Translations under genes and position numbers: made by a program
The notes under the pieces: model-generated
Databases searched by the model: none
What the model was told of the DNA's origin: nothing
The model's input: the letters and a program-made list of their open reading frames with translations, nothing else
Assembly (NCBI GenBank): GCA_900545905.1
Contig: URBA01000004.1
Location: 1-31,227, forward strand
Direction of reading: 5' to 3'
Origin: an uncultured Collinsella sp.
GTDB lineage: Bacteria; Actinomycetota; Coriobacteriia; Coriobacteriales; Coriobacteriaceae
Length of the DNA stretch: 31,227 nucleotides
Part shown: in pieces, positions 16,027-22,671 of the stretch
Position numbering within the stretch: position 1 is the stretch's first letter
Layout: each line of letters opens with the position of its first letter

Positions 16027-16469
16027 GGCAGCTCGACCTTTCCGCCGGCGGCCTCGATCTTGGCCTGCGCAGAAGCGCTGACCTTGTCGACCTTGACCGT
16101 GAACTTCTTGGTGAGCTCACCATTGCCGAGCACCTTGACGGGCTCGAACTCGCTCTTGGTGATGCGAGCGGCCTTAAGAGCGGCACCGTCGATCACAGCG
16201 CCATCCTCGAACTTACGCTCGAGACGCTCAACGTTAACAGCGGTGTACTCGATACGACGGGGGTTGCGGAAGCCCGGAAGCTTGGGCAGGCGCATAGCCA
16301 GCGGAGTCTGGCCACCCTCGAAGCCGGCACCCTTGGTGCCGCCAGAGCGGGAACCCTGGCCCTTCTGGCCGCGGCCAGAAGTGGTGCCGTGACCCGAAGA
16401 ATTGCCACGGCCGACGCGCTTACGGTTCTTGGTGGAACCGGGCGCGGGAGTAAGATCGTGAAGCTGCAT
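16020..16469 (-). CDS. rplO: 50S ribosomal protein L15
   Basis: A 149-residue late-assembly protein of the large subunit. The Gly/Arg-rich N terminus (MQLHDLTPAPGSTKNRKRVG, then GKTSGRGQKG-type sequence, here GHGTTSGRGQKGQGSRSG) is diagnostic. It lies 3 bases after rpmD and overlaps secY by 7 bases, the standard spc order. Confidence 0.97.
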   Translation of the reverse strand: MQLHDLTPAPGSTKNRKRVGRGNSSGHGTTSGRGQKGQGSRSGGTKGAGFEGGQTPLAMRLPKLPGFRNPRRIEYTAVNVERLERKFEDGAVIDGAALKAARITKSEFEPVKVLGNGELTKKFTVKVDKVSASAQAKIEAAGGKVELPC

Positions 16470-16472
16470 TTG

Positions 16473-16655
16473 CTACTCCTCTACAATCTCGACAAGGTGC
16501 TTGACCTTGAAGATCATGCCGCGGACGGACTCGTTGTCAGCAATCTCGCGAACCTCGCGGATCCTGTGGAGACCGAGGGCACGGACAGTACGGACCTGGT
16601 CCTGCTTGCAACCGTTGGTGCTGCGGACCTGCTTGATCTTGATGGTGTCAGCCAT
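16473..16655 (-). CDS. rpmD: 50S ribosomal protein L30
   Basis: A 60-residue protein of the large subunit. The conserved core is IKQVRSTNGCKQDQVRTVRA followed by LGLHRIREVREI. Length is normal for bacteria. It is 2 bases after rpsE and 3 bases before rplO, so the three are tightly packed. Confidence 0.95.
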   Translation of the reverse strand: MADTIKIKQVRSTNGCKQDQVRTVRALGLHRIREVREIADNESVRGMIFKVKHLVEIVEE

Positions 16656-16657
16656 GC

Positions 16658-17182
16658 TTAGTTCTCCTTACCGACGAACATCTCGGAGACCGTCAGGCCA
16701 CGGCGAGCCGCGACGTCCTCAGGGCTGGAGAGCTCCTTGAGGCCCTCGACGGCAGCCTTGATGATGTTGAGGCCGTTGTCGGTACCGAGGGACTTGGACA
16801 GGACGTTCTTGATGCCAGCAAGCTCAAAGAGGGGACGCACAGCGCCGCCGGCGATAACGCCGGTACCCTCGACAGCGGGCTTGATGATGATGCGGCCGGC
16901 ACCAAAGTGGCCGAGAACCTCGTGCGGGATGGTGCCCTGCTCGGTCACCGGCACGTGGAACATGTTCTTCTTGGCATCGAGAGACGCCTTGGAGATGGCC
17001 ATGGGCACCTCAGCGGACTTGCCCATGCCAACGCCGACGTTGCCCTTGCCGTCGCCAACGACGACGAGAGCGACGAGGCTCATGCGACGACCACCCTTGA
17101 CGGTCTTCGACACGCGGTTGATGTAAACGACGCGCTCCTCGAACTCGGAGGCCTCGCGCTGCTGCTTCTGATTACGAGCCAT
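16658..17182 (-). CDS. rpsE: 30S ribosomal protein S5
   Basis: A 174-residue protein at the mRNA entry side of the 30S subunit that influences decoding accuracy. The N-terminal double-stranded RNA-binding domain has EERVVYINRVSKTVKGGRRM and ALVVVGDGKGNVGVGMGKS (about 15-60). The C-terminal domain follows, with KSLGTDNGLNIIKAAVEGL near 134-152. Length and place between rplR and rpmD are standard. Confidence 0.97.
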   Translation of the reverse strand: MARNQKQQREASEFEERVVYINRVSKTVKGGRRMSLVALVVVGDGKGNVGVGMGKSAEVPMAISKASLDAKKNMFHVPVTEQGTIPHEVLGHFGAGRIIIKPAVEGTGVIAGGAVRPLFELAGIKNVLSKSLGTDNGLNIIKAAVEGLKELSSPEDVAARRGLTVSEMFVGKEN

Positions 17183-17196
17183 GTGCTACATACCTC

Positions 17197-17565
17197 CTAG
17201 AACTCGAGACCGGCGGCACGAGCACCGTCGGCGAGGGCCTTGACGCGGCCATGGTAGATACGGCCACCACGATCGAAGGCGACCTTGGTGATGCCGGCCT
17301 CGATGGCGCGCTTGCCAACGAGCTGACCGACCTTCTCCGCAGCCTCCTTGTTCGAGGTGTGGGTGCCCTTGAACTCGGCCTCGAGGGTCGAGGCAGAGAC
17401 GAGCGTCAGGCTGGAGCCCTTGCTGTCGTCGATGATCTGGGCATAGATGTTGGCGTTAGTACGGGTCACGCGAAGACGCGGACGCTCGGAGGTACCCGAG
17501 ACCTTGCCGCGAACACGACGCTGACGACGCTTGAGGCCTTCCAGCTTCGCCTTATGCTTGTTCAT
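17197..17565 (-). CDS. rplR: 50S ribosomal protein L18
   Basis: A 122-residue protein that binds 5S rRNA together with L5. Features are RRQRRVRGKVSGTSERPRLR near the start, NIYAQIIDD near 40, and the C-terminal FDRGGRIYHGRVKALADGAR. Length is standard. It is separated from rplF by a 75-base gap that holds a hairpin. Confidence 0.97.
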   Translation of the reverse strand: MNKHKAKLEGLKRRQRRVRGKVSGTSERPRLRVTRTNANIYAQIIDDSKGSSLTLVSASTLEAEFKGTHTSNKEAAEKVGQLVGKRAIEAGITKVAFDRGGRIYHGRVKALADGARAAGLEF

Positions 17566-17593
17566 ACGTAAACTCCTAAAAAGGTTGATCTTG

Positions 17594-17615
17594 CCAGCAC
17601 CTGACGGGGTGCTGG
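17594..17615 (-). promoter_or_regulatory. Hairpin between rplF and rplR
   Basis: CCAGCACC (17594-17601) and GGTGCTGG (17608-17615) form a perfect 8-bp stem with a 6-base loop, 25-30 bases after the rplF stop. On the minus strand it is followed by CAAGATC rather than a T-tract. It is more likely an mRNA processing or stability element than a terminator. Confidence 0.45.
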
Positions 17616-17640
17616 TCTTATGCGAGTGAGTCGGTTACGA

Positions 17641-18177
17641 CTACTTGGCGGCCTTACCCAGCTTGCGGCGGATGTGCTCGCCAACGTAGTGGATACCCTT
17701 GCCCTTGTAAGGCTCGGGAGGACGATGGCCGCGGATCTCAGCGGCGATCTGACCGACCTGCTGCTTGTTGATACCCTTGACGTTCACGTGGGTGTTGTCG
17801 GGAACCTCGAAGGTGATGCCCTCGGGAGCCTCGACGATCACGGGGTGCGAGAAGCCCAGGGAGAACTCGAGGTTCTTGCCCTTCTGCTGCACGCGGTAAC
17901 CGACGCCGGCGAGCTCGAGCTTCTTCTCGAAGCCCTCGGAAACGCCAACAACCATGTTGTGGATGAGGGCGCGGGTGAGGCCGTGGCGGGCACGGGTCTC
18001 ACGCTCGTCGTCGGGACGGGAAACGGTGAGGACGTTGTCCTCGACGTTGATAGCGAGCTTCTCAAAGACATCGAGCTCGAGCTGGCCCTTGGGGCCCTTG
18101 ACGACAACGTTGTTGCCGTTGACTGCCACTTCGACTCCGGCGGGAATCTGGACAGGCTTATTACCGATACGAGACAC
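17641..18177 (-). CDS. rplF: 50S ribosomal protein L6
   Basis: A 178-residue protein near the sarcin-ricin loop of 23S rRNA. The N terminus SRIGNKPVQIPAGVEVAVNG and the C-terminal signature RGHRPPEPYKGKGIHYVGEH are diagnostic. The start is a GTG at 18177 with AAGGAG 7 bases upstream. Length and order (rpsH-rplF-rplR) are standard. Confidence 0.97.
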   Translation of the reverse strand: MSRIGNKPVQIPAGVEVAVNGNNVVVKGPKGQLELDVFEKLAINVEDNVLTVSRPDDERETRARHGLTRALIHNMVVGVSEGFEKKLELAGVGYRVQQKGKNLEFSLGFSHPVIVEAPEGITFEVPDNTHVNVKGINKQQVGQIAAEIRGHRPPEPYKGKGIHYVGEHIRRKLGKAAK

Positions 18178-18210
18178 GGTGATCTCCTTTCCTTCTACCT
18201 ACCGAGCGAA

Positions 18211-18609
18211 TTACCAGACGTAAGCGATGATCTCGCCGCCGACGTTGTGCTTGCGAGCATCGCGGTCGGTCATGACGCCATGGCTGGTGGAAATAATGGC
18301 GGTACCAAGGCCACCGCGGACGCGGGGCATGTCGGCAACGCCGGTGTACTTACGCAGGCCCGGCTTGGAAATGCGGCGGATGCCGTTGATGACCTTAGCC
18401 TTCTTGGGACCATACTTAAGCGTGATGTGCAGAGTCTTCTGGGGAACGGTGTCCTCGACATCGTAGCCCTCGATGTAGCCCTCCTCGTGCAGAACACGAG
18501 CGATCTCGACGAGCTTCTTGCTGCTCGGCATGGAGACCGTGGCCTTGTTCACAGAGTTAGCGTTACGGATGCGCGTAAGCATATCTGCGATCGGGTCTGT
18601 AAGGTTCAT
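18211..18609 (-). CDS. rpsH: 30S ribosomal protein S8
   Basis: A 132-residue primary-binding protein of the small subunit. The N terminus NLTDPIADMLTRIRNANS and the C-terminal GGLGTAIISTSHGVMTDRDA are diagnostic. In enteric bacteria S8 represses the spc operon by binding mRNA near the rplE start. Here the operon begins at rplE with a structured leader, so the same control is plausible but not shown. Confidence 0.97.
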   Translation of the reverse strand: MNLTDPIADMLTRIRNANSVNKATVSMPSSKKLVEIARVLHEEGYIEGYDVEDTVPQKTLHITLKYGPKKAKVINGIRRISKPGLRKYTGVADMPRVRGGLGTAIISTSHGVMTDRDARKHNVGGEIIAYVW

Positions 18610-18728
18610 ACAGATTCTCCTTCGTTCTTGATGAACACGTGCTCTTGGTTCTTCGCCGCCCTTAACGGCAAAGCCTTTTTAGCGCGTTTTCCCTGTTCCA
18701 AACTGATGCTTGAAACGCTGGTAGTGAC

Positions 18729-18914
18729 TTACCAGCTGGCCTTCTTAACGCCGGGAAGCTCGCCCTTGAGTGCAAGCTCGCGGAAGCAGACACGGCACAA
18801 GCCGAACTTGCGGTACACAGAGTGCGGACGGCCGCAGCGCTGGCAGCGCGTGTACTCACGAGTAGAGAACTTCTGCTTGCGATTGCACTTGACGATCATC
18901 GATGTCTTAGCCAC
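18729..18914 (-). CDS. rpsZ: 30S ribosomal protein S14, zinc-binding type Z
   Basis: A 61-residue S14 of the short zinc-binding type. The four zinc ligands are Cys24, Cys27, Cys40 and Cys43 (RCQRCGRPHSVYRKFGLCRVC). The start is a GTG at 18914, with AGGAGG just upstream. A 119-base gap follows it before rpsH, without a gene or a clear terminator. Confidence 0.96.
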   Translation of the reverse strand: MAKTSMIVKCNRKQKFSTREYTRCQRCGRPHSVYRKFGLCRVCFRELALKGELPGVKKASW

Positions 18915-18948
18915 TTATATCCTCCTCACATAGAGTATTGTTCGCCCC

Positions 18949-18978
18949 AAGCGCCGCCCCCTTGTGGGAACGGCGCTT
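18949..18978 (-). promoter_or_regulatory. Hairpin between rplE and rpsZ
   Basis: AAGCGCC (18949-18955) and GGCGCTT (18972-18978) form a perfect 7-bp stem in the 79-base gap between the two genes. No T-tract follows on the minus strand. It may stabilise or mark a cut site in the long ribosomal mRNA. Confidence 0.4.
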
Positions 18979-18993
18979 ATAGGGCAGGTGAAC

Positions 18994-19551
18994 CTATTTC
19001 TTGAACGGGAAACCGAAGGCGTCCAGAAGGGCCTTGGCCTCCTCATCGGTGTTGGCGGTGGTCACGAAAGTGATGTCCATACCGCGCTGGTGATCGACGG
19101 AGTCGAAGTCGATTTCGGGGAAGATGAGCTGCTCGGTGACGCCCATGGAGAAGTTACCACGGCCGTCGAAGCTCTTGGCGGAGATGCCGCGGAAGTCGCG
19201 GATACGGGGGATCGCGACGGAGGTCAGACGATCGAAGAACTCCCACATACGGTCGCCACGCAGGGTAACCTTGCAGCCGATCGGCATACCAGCGCGCAGG
19301 CGGAAGGTAGCGATGGACTTGCGGGCACGGGTGATCATCGGCTGCTGACCGGTGATGGCGCGCAGGTCGCGCACGGCACCGTCGATGGCCTTGGAATCGG
19401 TAGCGGCCTCGCCGACACCCATGTTCACGACGATCTTCTCAAACTTGGGGATCATCATGACGTTCTCGTACTGGAACTTGTCCTGAAGCTGCTGCTTGAC
19501 CTCGTTGTTGTACTTGGTCTTCAGACGCGGCACATACTTCTCTTCTGCCAT
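18994..19551 (-). CDS. rplE: 50S ribosomal protein L5
   Basis: A 185-residue protein that binds 5S rRNA and contacts the P-site tRNA. Diagnostic segments are NVMMIPKFEKIVVNMGVGEA near residue 30, ITGQQPMITRARKSIATFRL near 70, and the C-terminal RGMDITFVTTANTDEEAKAL. The ATG at 19551 follows AAGGAG. It is the first gene of this operon. The usual upstream partner rplX is absent, and a promoter lies 138-166 bases upstream instead. Confidence 0.97.
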   Translation of the reverse strand: MAEEKYVPRLKTKYNNEVKQQLQDKFQYENVMMIPKFEKIVVNMGVGEAATDSKAIDGAVRDLRAITGQQPMITRARKSIATFRLRAGMPIGCKVTLRGDRMWEFFDRLTSVAIPRIRDFRGISAKSFDGRGNFSMGVTEQLIFPEIDFDSVDHQRGMDITFVTTANTDEEAKALLDAFGFPFKK

Positions 19552-19576
19552 TGTTCACTCCTTCTTGGGGTTTTAA

Positions 19577-19611
19577 GCACGGGGCGTGGCCACGATGGGT
19601 TGTCCTCGTGC
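19577..19611 (-). promoter_or_regulatory. Hairpin in the rplE leader
   Basis: GCACGGGG (19577-19584) pairs with CCTCGTGC (19604-19611), seven of eight pairs, and encloses the self-complementary CGTGGCCACG (19585-19594). It sits 26 bases before the rplE start in a leader of about 130 bases. It is a candidate target for feedback control by a ribosomal protein. Confidence 0.4.
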
Positions 19612-19688
19612 CTCCTGACTGCATCCGCGCCGCTCATGGCATTTCGCGGTTTGGACTCGACGCAGCAGGAGCCGACAAAACAATCGAT

Positions 19689-19717
19689 ACTATACGCGCA
19701 TTGGGTGCGTATTTCCA
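19689..19717 (-). promoter_or_regulatory. Promoter of the rplE-rplQ operon
   Basis: On the minus strand TGGAAA (19717-19712) and TATAGT (19694-19689) are separated by 17 bases. The -10 matches five of six consensus bases and the -35 four. No stronger candidate exists between the xdhC stop and rplE. It implies a 5' leader of about 130 bases. Confidence 0.55.
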
Positions 19718-19790
19718 GAAAAACCTCGTCTGCCTGCACAACTCCACAACTCCCCCGCACATATTGATCCCTAGGGGACGGAGGAAAATG

Positions 19791-19860
19791 GCAGTTGCGG
19801 TGAAATAGGGACCGTTTGACGGCTTAACAGGCTTTAACAGTCCGTATTCCACCGCAACTT
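19791..19860. repeat. Palindromic repeat, copy A (degenerate)
   Basis: The left arm from 19791 and the right arm ending at 19859 pair imperfectly; AGTTGCGGTG (19793-19802) and CACCGCAACT (19850-19859) are the perfect outer part. Each arm is over 90 percent identical by eye to the matching arm of copy B at 22574-22650. It may terminate xdhC transcription, though no good T-tract follows. Confidence 0.75.
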
Positions 19861-19876
19861 ATTGATGGGGATGCGA

Positions 19877-20920
19877 CTAGCGCTTGCGGGGGACGAGCTT
19901 GGTGCGGCGCAGGTGAATCATCTCGGCGGCGATGGAGATGGCGATCTCCTCGGGGTCCTCGGCCTCGATGGCAACGCCGATCGGAAGGTGCAGCTCGTCG
20001 ATCTGGTCCTGCGTAAAGCCTTCCTGCTCCAAGCGGGCACGCACAAAGGCCGTCTTGCGGCGCGAACCCAGACAGCCCAGATAGGCAGGCTTGGCTCGCA
20101 TGGCCTGAATCACCACGTCGATATCGGACTTGTGACCCGCCGTGGCGACGACCACCAAGTCGCGCGGACCGATGGGACACAGCTCGCTCAGGTTCTTGTA
20201 ATCGACCAGGCGACGATCGTAGACACCGGGCACCCATTCGGGCGTCAACGTGCCGGGGCGGTCATCGCAGGCCACGACGGCAAAGCCCGCCGCCGTGAGC
20301 ACGCGCGCCGTCGCGGCGCCCACGTGTCCGCAGCCAAAGATGTAGGTCAGGCCCTCGGGGCAGAGCGTCTCGACGTGCGCCGCAGGAATCTCGGAGGCAG
20401 CATTGGTGTAGGTGACCTTACTCCCCTCCTCCACCAGCGAAAGCTCGGGGCAGCCCGCAATGGTACGACGCGATTCCTCACCATGGTACTCGGCCACATC
20501 GCCCTCGAGCGCGCTCGCGATAAACGGCCCAAAGTCGATGACGAAGTCGCCGATGCGCCGATAGACCAAGACGTCGGCAATTTCCTGGAACAACGGTGCC
20601 TGGGTCGCATCCAGATGCAGATAGCACAGGCAGATGGCTCCGCCGCAGATCATGCCGGTATCGGAGTTCTCGCCGCCCATGGTGTAGCGGACCAGACGCG
20701 ACTGTCCCGCGCTCAGGAGTTCGCGCGCCTCATCCAGCGCAAAGAGCTCAATCTTGCCGCCGCCGATAGTGCCCGCCTGGCTGCCGTCGGCAAAGACGGC
20801 CATCCAGGCGCCCACGCCGCGCGGCGACGACCCCGCCGTGCCGGCCACGACCACGAGCTCGCACGTCTCGCCAGCACGCAGGGCGGCAAGCGCCGCATTC
20901 ACAACATCGAACTTTTCCAT
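19877..20920 (-). CDS. xdhC: XdhC/CoxI-family molybdenum hydroxylase maturation protein
   Basis: A 347-residue accessory protein. XdhC proteins bind the molybdenum cofactor and help load a sulfido (or, in selenium-dependent systems, selenium-bearing) cofactor into xanthine dehydrogenase-type enzymes. The N-terminal XdhC/CoxI domain shows GSSPRGVGAWM (30-40), GTIGGGKIE (50-58) and DTGMICGG (87-94). A Rossmann domain follows with IFGCGHVGAATARVL (194-208), and the usual LGSRRK-type segment is near 285. The length is full. The ATG at 20920 lies 9 bases after the yqeB stop, so the two form an operon. No molybdenum hydroxylase subunit is in the window, so its client enzyme is encoded elsewhere. 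The family is confident; the exact client is inferred. Confidence 0.9.
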   Translation of the reverse strand: MEKFDVVNAALAALRAGETCELVVVAGTAGSSPRGVGAWMAVFADGSQAGTIGGGKIELFALDEARELLSAGQSRLVRYTMGGENSDTGMICGGAICLCYLHLDATQAPLFQEIADVLVYRRIGDFVIDFGPFIASALEGDVAEYHGEESRRTIAGCPELSLVEEGSKVTYTNAASEIPAAHVETLCPEGLTYIFGCGHVGAATARVLTAAGFAVVACDDRPGTLTPEWVPGVYDRRLVDYKNLSELCPIGPRDLVVVATAGHKSDIDVVIQAMRAKPAYLGCLGSRRKTAFVRARLEQEGFTQDQIDELHLPIGVAIEAEDPEEIAISIAAEMIHLRRTKLVPRKR

Positions 20921-20929
20921 TGCCGCCTT

Positions 20930-21724
20930 CTATCCTCTAAAGATATCGGTGAGCATAGCGAGTGCCTCGAGCACGCCGCCGCCGACCGACGTCGCCTTGT
21001 CCGAAATGTAGTTGATATAGCTGGCATCGCCGCGCGGATCGACATCGGCGCATTTAAAGCCCTCGGTCACCTGCACGCCGTTCGCCAAAAGCCCGCGCAG
21101 ACAGCCATCGATCTGCGTGCGCATGGGCGTATCGCCCGCGTAGCCAATCACGTCTCCGGCGCGCACGATGTCGCCGATTGCGCGGTCGGACCGAAACACG
21201 CCGGCGGCGGGGCTGTGGATAACACGCTCTTTGCCATAGCCAGCGATAATGCCCGGCACGCCCGTGTTGGGCTGGGGTGAACCTTGGGTAATGACACGGC
21301 CCAGGAAATGCCCGCGCATGGTTTCGACCACGGCGTCGCAGTCAACCGGCGCGGTGAAGCCCGGCCCCACGGCGATGACGGCAGGTGCCATGTCGCGCGT
21401 GGTACCCAGGTTGCGCTTGGCCAGAATCGCGTCGACCACAGCCGCGGGTTTAAGCTCATCGAGCATCTTGGCCTGAGGGTCCACCACGACGGCAACATCC
21501 CCCGCTTGGGTAATCTCGAGCGCCTCTGCCGGCGTCTGCGCCAAGCGAGCGCGAATACCCTCGACCTGGACCTCGCCCAGGCGAATAGCCTCGCAAAAAC
21601 TGATTGTGCGGCGGATGCACGTGGGAACCGCGATATCGGCCATAACGACCGACACGCCGGCGCGCACCAAGCGAGCGGCGACACCCGTGGCGATATCGCC
21701 GGCGCCGCGAACATAAACGAGCAT
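20930..21724 (-). CDS. yqeB: Selenium-dependent molybdenum hydroxylase system protein YqeB
   Basis: A 264-residue protein of the YqeB family, found next to selenium-dependent molybdenum hydroxylases and in the E. coli yqeB-yqeC-ygfJ group. It starts VYVRGAGDIATGVAARLVRAG, a Rossmann-like nucleotide-binding segment (residues 3-23). The middle has MAPAVIAVGPGFTAPVDCDAVVE and the C-terminal half has HSPAAGVFRSDRAIGDIV and RTQIDGCLRGLL. The biochemical role is not settled; the family is linked by context to making or inserting the labile selenium cofactor. I chose the ATG at 21724, with GGGAGG about 10 bases upstream. A longer open frame extends to 22150 but only mirrors yqeC on the other strand. 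Its leader contains a hairpin followed by TTTTT. Confidence 0.88.
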   Translation of the reverse strand: MLVYVRGAGDIATGVAARLVRAGVSVVMADIAVPTCIRRTISFCEAIRLGEVQVEGIRARLAQTPAEALEITQAGDVAVVVDPQAKMLDELKPAAVVDAILAKRNLGTTRDMAPAVIAVGPGFTAPVDCDAVVETMRGHFLGRVITQGSPQPNTGVPGIIAGYGKERVIHSPAAGVFRSDRAIGDIVRAGDVIGYAGDTPMRTQIDGCLRGLLANGVQVTEGFKCADVDPRGDASYINYISDKATSVGGGVLEALAMLTDIFRG

Positions 21725-21763
21725 TCCCGGGGCACCTCCCTGTGCTACGGTTTGAGCAGAGCA

Positions 21764-21782
21764 AAAAGCGGTTCGACCGCTA
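21764..21782 (-). terminator. Hairpin with T-tract in the yqeB leader
   Basis: On the minus strand AGCGGT, TCG (as CGA) and ACCGCT form a perfect 6-bp dyad followed by a run of T. It lies between the candidate -10 box (21809-21814) and the yqeB ATG, so transcripts from that promoter would cross it. It could act as an attenuator. Confidence 0.4.
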
Positions 21783-21808
21783 CTCTGATGATTATTTATT
21801 ATCACAGT

Positions 21809-21814
21809 ATTATA
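21809..21814 (-). promoter_or_regulatory. Candidate -10 box for yqeB-xdhC
   Basis: The minus strand carries a perfect TATAAT at 21814-21809 inside an AT-rich island (about 21785-21815) that is rare in this GC-rich DNA. The -35 region is poor. The same island probably also serves the divergent yqeC gene. Confidence 0.42.
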
Positions 21815-21827
21815 CGGCGGTGAACAG

Positions 21828-22562
21828 ATGGAAACGGTTAGCGGCAATCTTGCCTCGGCGCTCAAGATCGAGCCGGGCATTACCGCGATTATCGGCAGCG
21901 GTGGCAAGTCGACCTTGCTGAAGGCGCTGGGTCTCGAGCTCATGCGCGCTGGCGGCAGGGTGCTCCTCTGCACCACCACGCGCATGTTCCCCGTCGCCGG
22001 CGTGCCGTGGGACGGGTCGAGCCGTCGCCTGGACGCCGCGCCCTGGAAGCCGGGTGCCTCACACGCCCCAGGCTGCACCTGCGAGGCCTGCGCGGGGCTT
22101 GTGCGGGGAAGCATCTGCCAGGCGGGTGTTTTGGACCCGGAGACGGGCAAGCTCTCCTCCCCTGCCGAGCCGCTCGACCAGCTGGCGCAGCGCTTTGACT
22201 ACGTCCTGGCCGAGGCGGACGGCAGCAAGCGGCTCCCGCTCAAGGCCCACGCCGCCTGGGAGCCGGTGATTCCCTCTGGCACGGCCAACATCGTCTGGAT
22301 CGCCGGCGCCTCAGGGCTCGGCAAGCCCATCAATGAAGCCGTCCACCGCCCCGAGCTCTTTTGCGAGCGTTGCGGCTGCGAGCCTACCGACATCGCCACA
22401 CCCGAGCGCGTCGCCATGGTGCTCAATGCCGAGATGCAGGCGCTGAAACTCAGCACCGCACGCGTCATGCTCAACCAAGTCGACACGCTCAGCGACCCCA
22501 CGATGGCCGACCGCTTCGAGGCAGCTCTCGACCGCCCCGTCGTCGCCGGCAGCCTCAAGTAG
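21828..22562 (+). CDS. yqeC: Selenium cofactor biosynthesis protein YqeC
   Basis: A 244-residue protein of the YqeC family, proposed to act in making the labile selenium cofactor of molybdenum hydroxylases. A P-loop-like IIGSGGKSTLL lies at 21-31. Further family marks are TTTRMFP (49-55), YVLAEADGSKRLPLKAHAAWEP (125-146, given here by ends) and IAGASGLGKPINEAVHRPELF around 158-178. Two cysteine groups stand out: Cys83, Cys85, Cys88 and Cys179, Cys182, Cys184. It diverges from yqeB with 103 bases between and is convergent with hyuA, with a perfect palindrome between the stops. The ATG at 21828 has only a modest ribosome site (GGCGGTGA). The family is confident; the reaction is not established. 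Confidence 0.87.
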   Translation: METVSGNLASALKIEPGITAIIGSGGKSTLLKALGLELMRAGGRVLLCTTTRMFPVAGVPWDGSSRRLDAAPWKPGASHAPGCTCEACAGLVRGSICQAGVLDPETGKLSSPAEPLDQLAQRFDYVLAEADGSKRLPLKAHAAWEPVIPSGTANIVWIAGASGLGKPINEAVHRPELFCERCGCEPTDIATPERVAMVLNAEMQALKLSTARVMLNQVDTLSDPTMADRFEAALDRPVVAGSLK

Positions 22563-22573
22563 CCGGCCCCATC

Positions 22574-22650
22574 TCCGCAGTTGCGGTGAAATACGGACTG
22601 TTTGGCCGCCAAACGGCCGCAAACAGTCCGTATTTCACCGCAACTGCGGA
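22574..22650. repeat. Palindromic repeat, copy B (perfect 31-bp arms)
   Basis: Positions 22574-22604 are the exact reverse complement of 22620-22650, with a 15-base centre that can itself pair (GCCG with CGGC). The arms begin TCCGCAGTTGCGGTGAAATA. The element lies between the convergent stops of yqeC and hyuA, where it can terminate both directions. A degenerate copy lies at 19791-19860. Confidence 0.9.
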
Positions 22651-22671
22651 GGGGACACGGCATCTTTGCTG

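Larger units (their letters stand above)
19552..19876. other. Gene-free stretch between xdhC and rplE
   Basis: No coding region is supported in these 325 bases, and I looked specifically for rplX without finding it. The stretch holds the rplE leader hairpin (19577-19611), a promoter (19689-19717), about 70 bases with nothing recognisable, and a degenerate copy of a palindromic repeat (19791-19860) next to the xdhC stop. Confidence 0.7.

Noticed and set aside
21725..22150. N-terminal extension of yqeB
   Set aside because: The extension lies wholly over the yqeB leader and yqeC on the other strand; the ATG at 21724 has a ribosome site and matches the family start.
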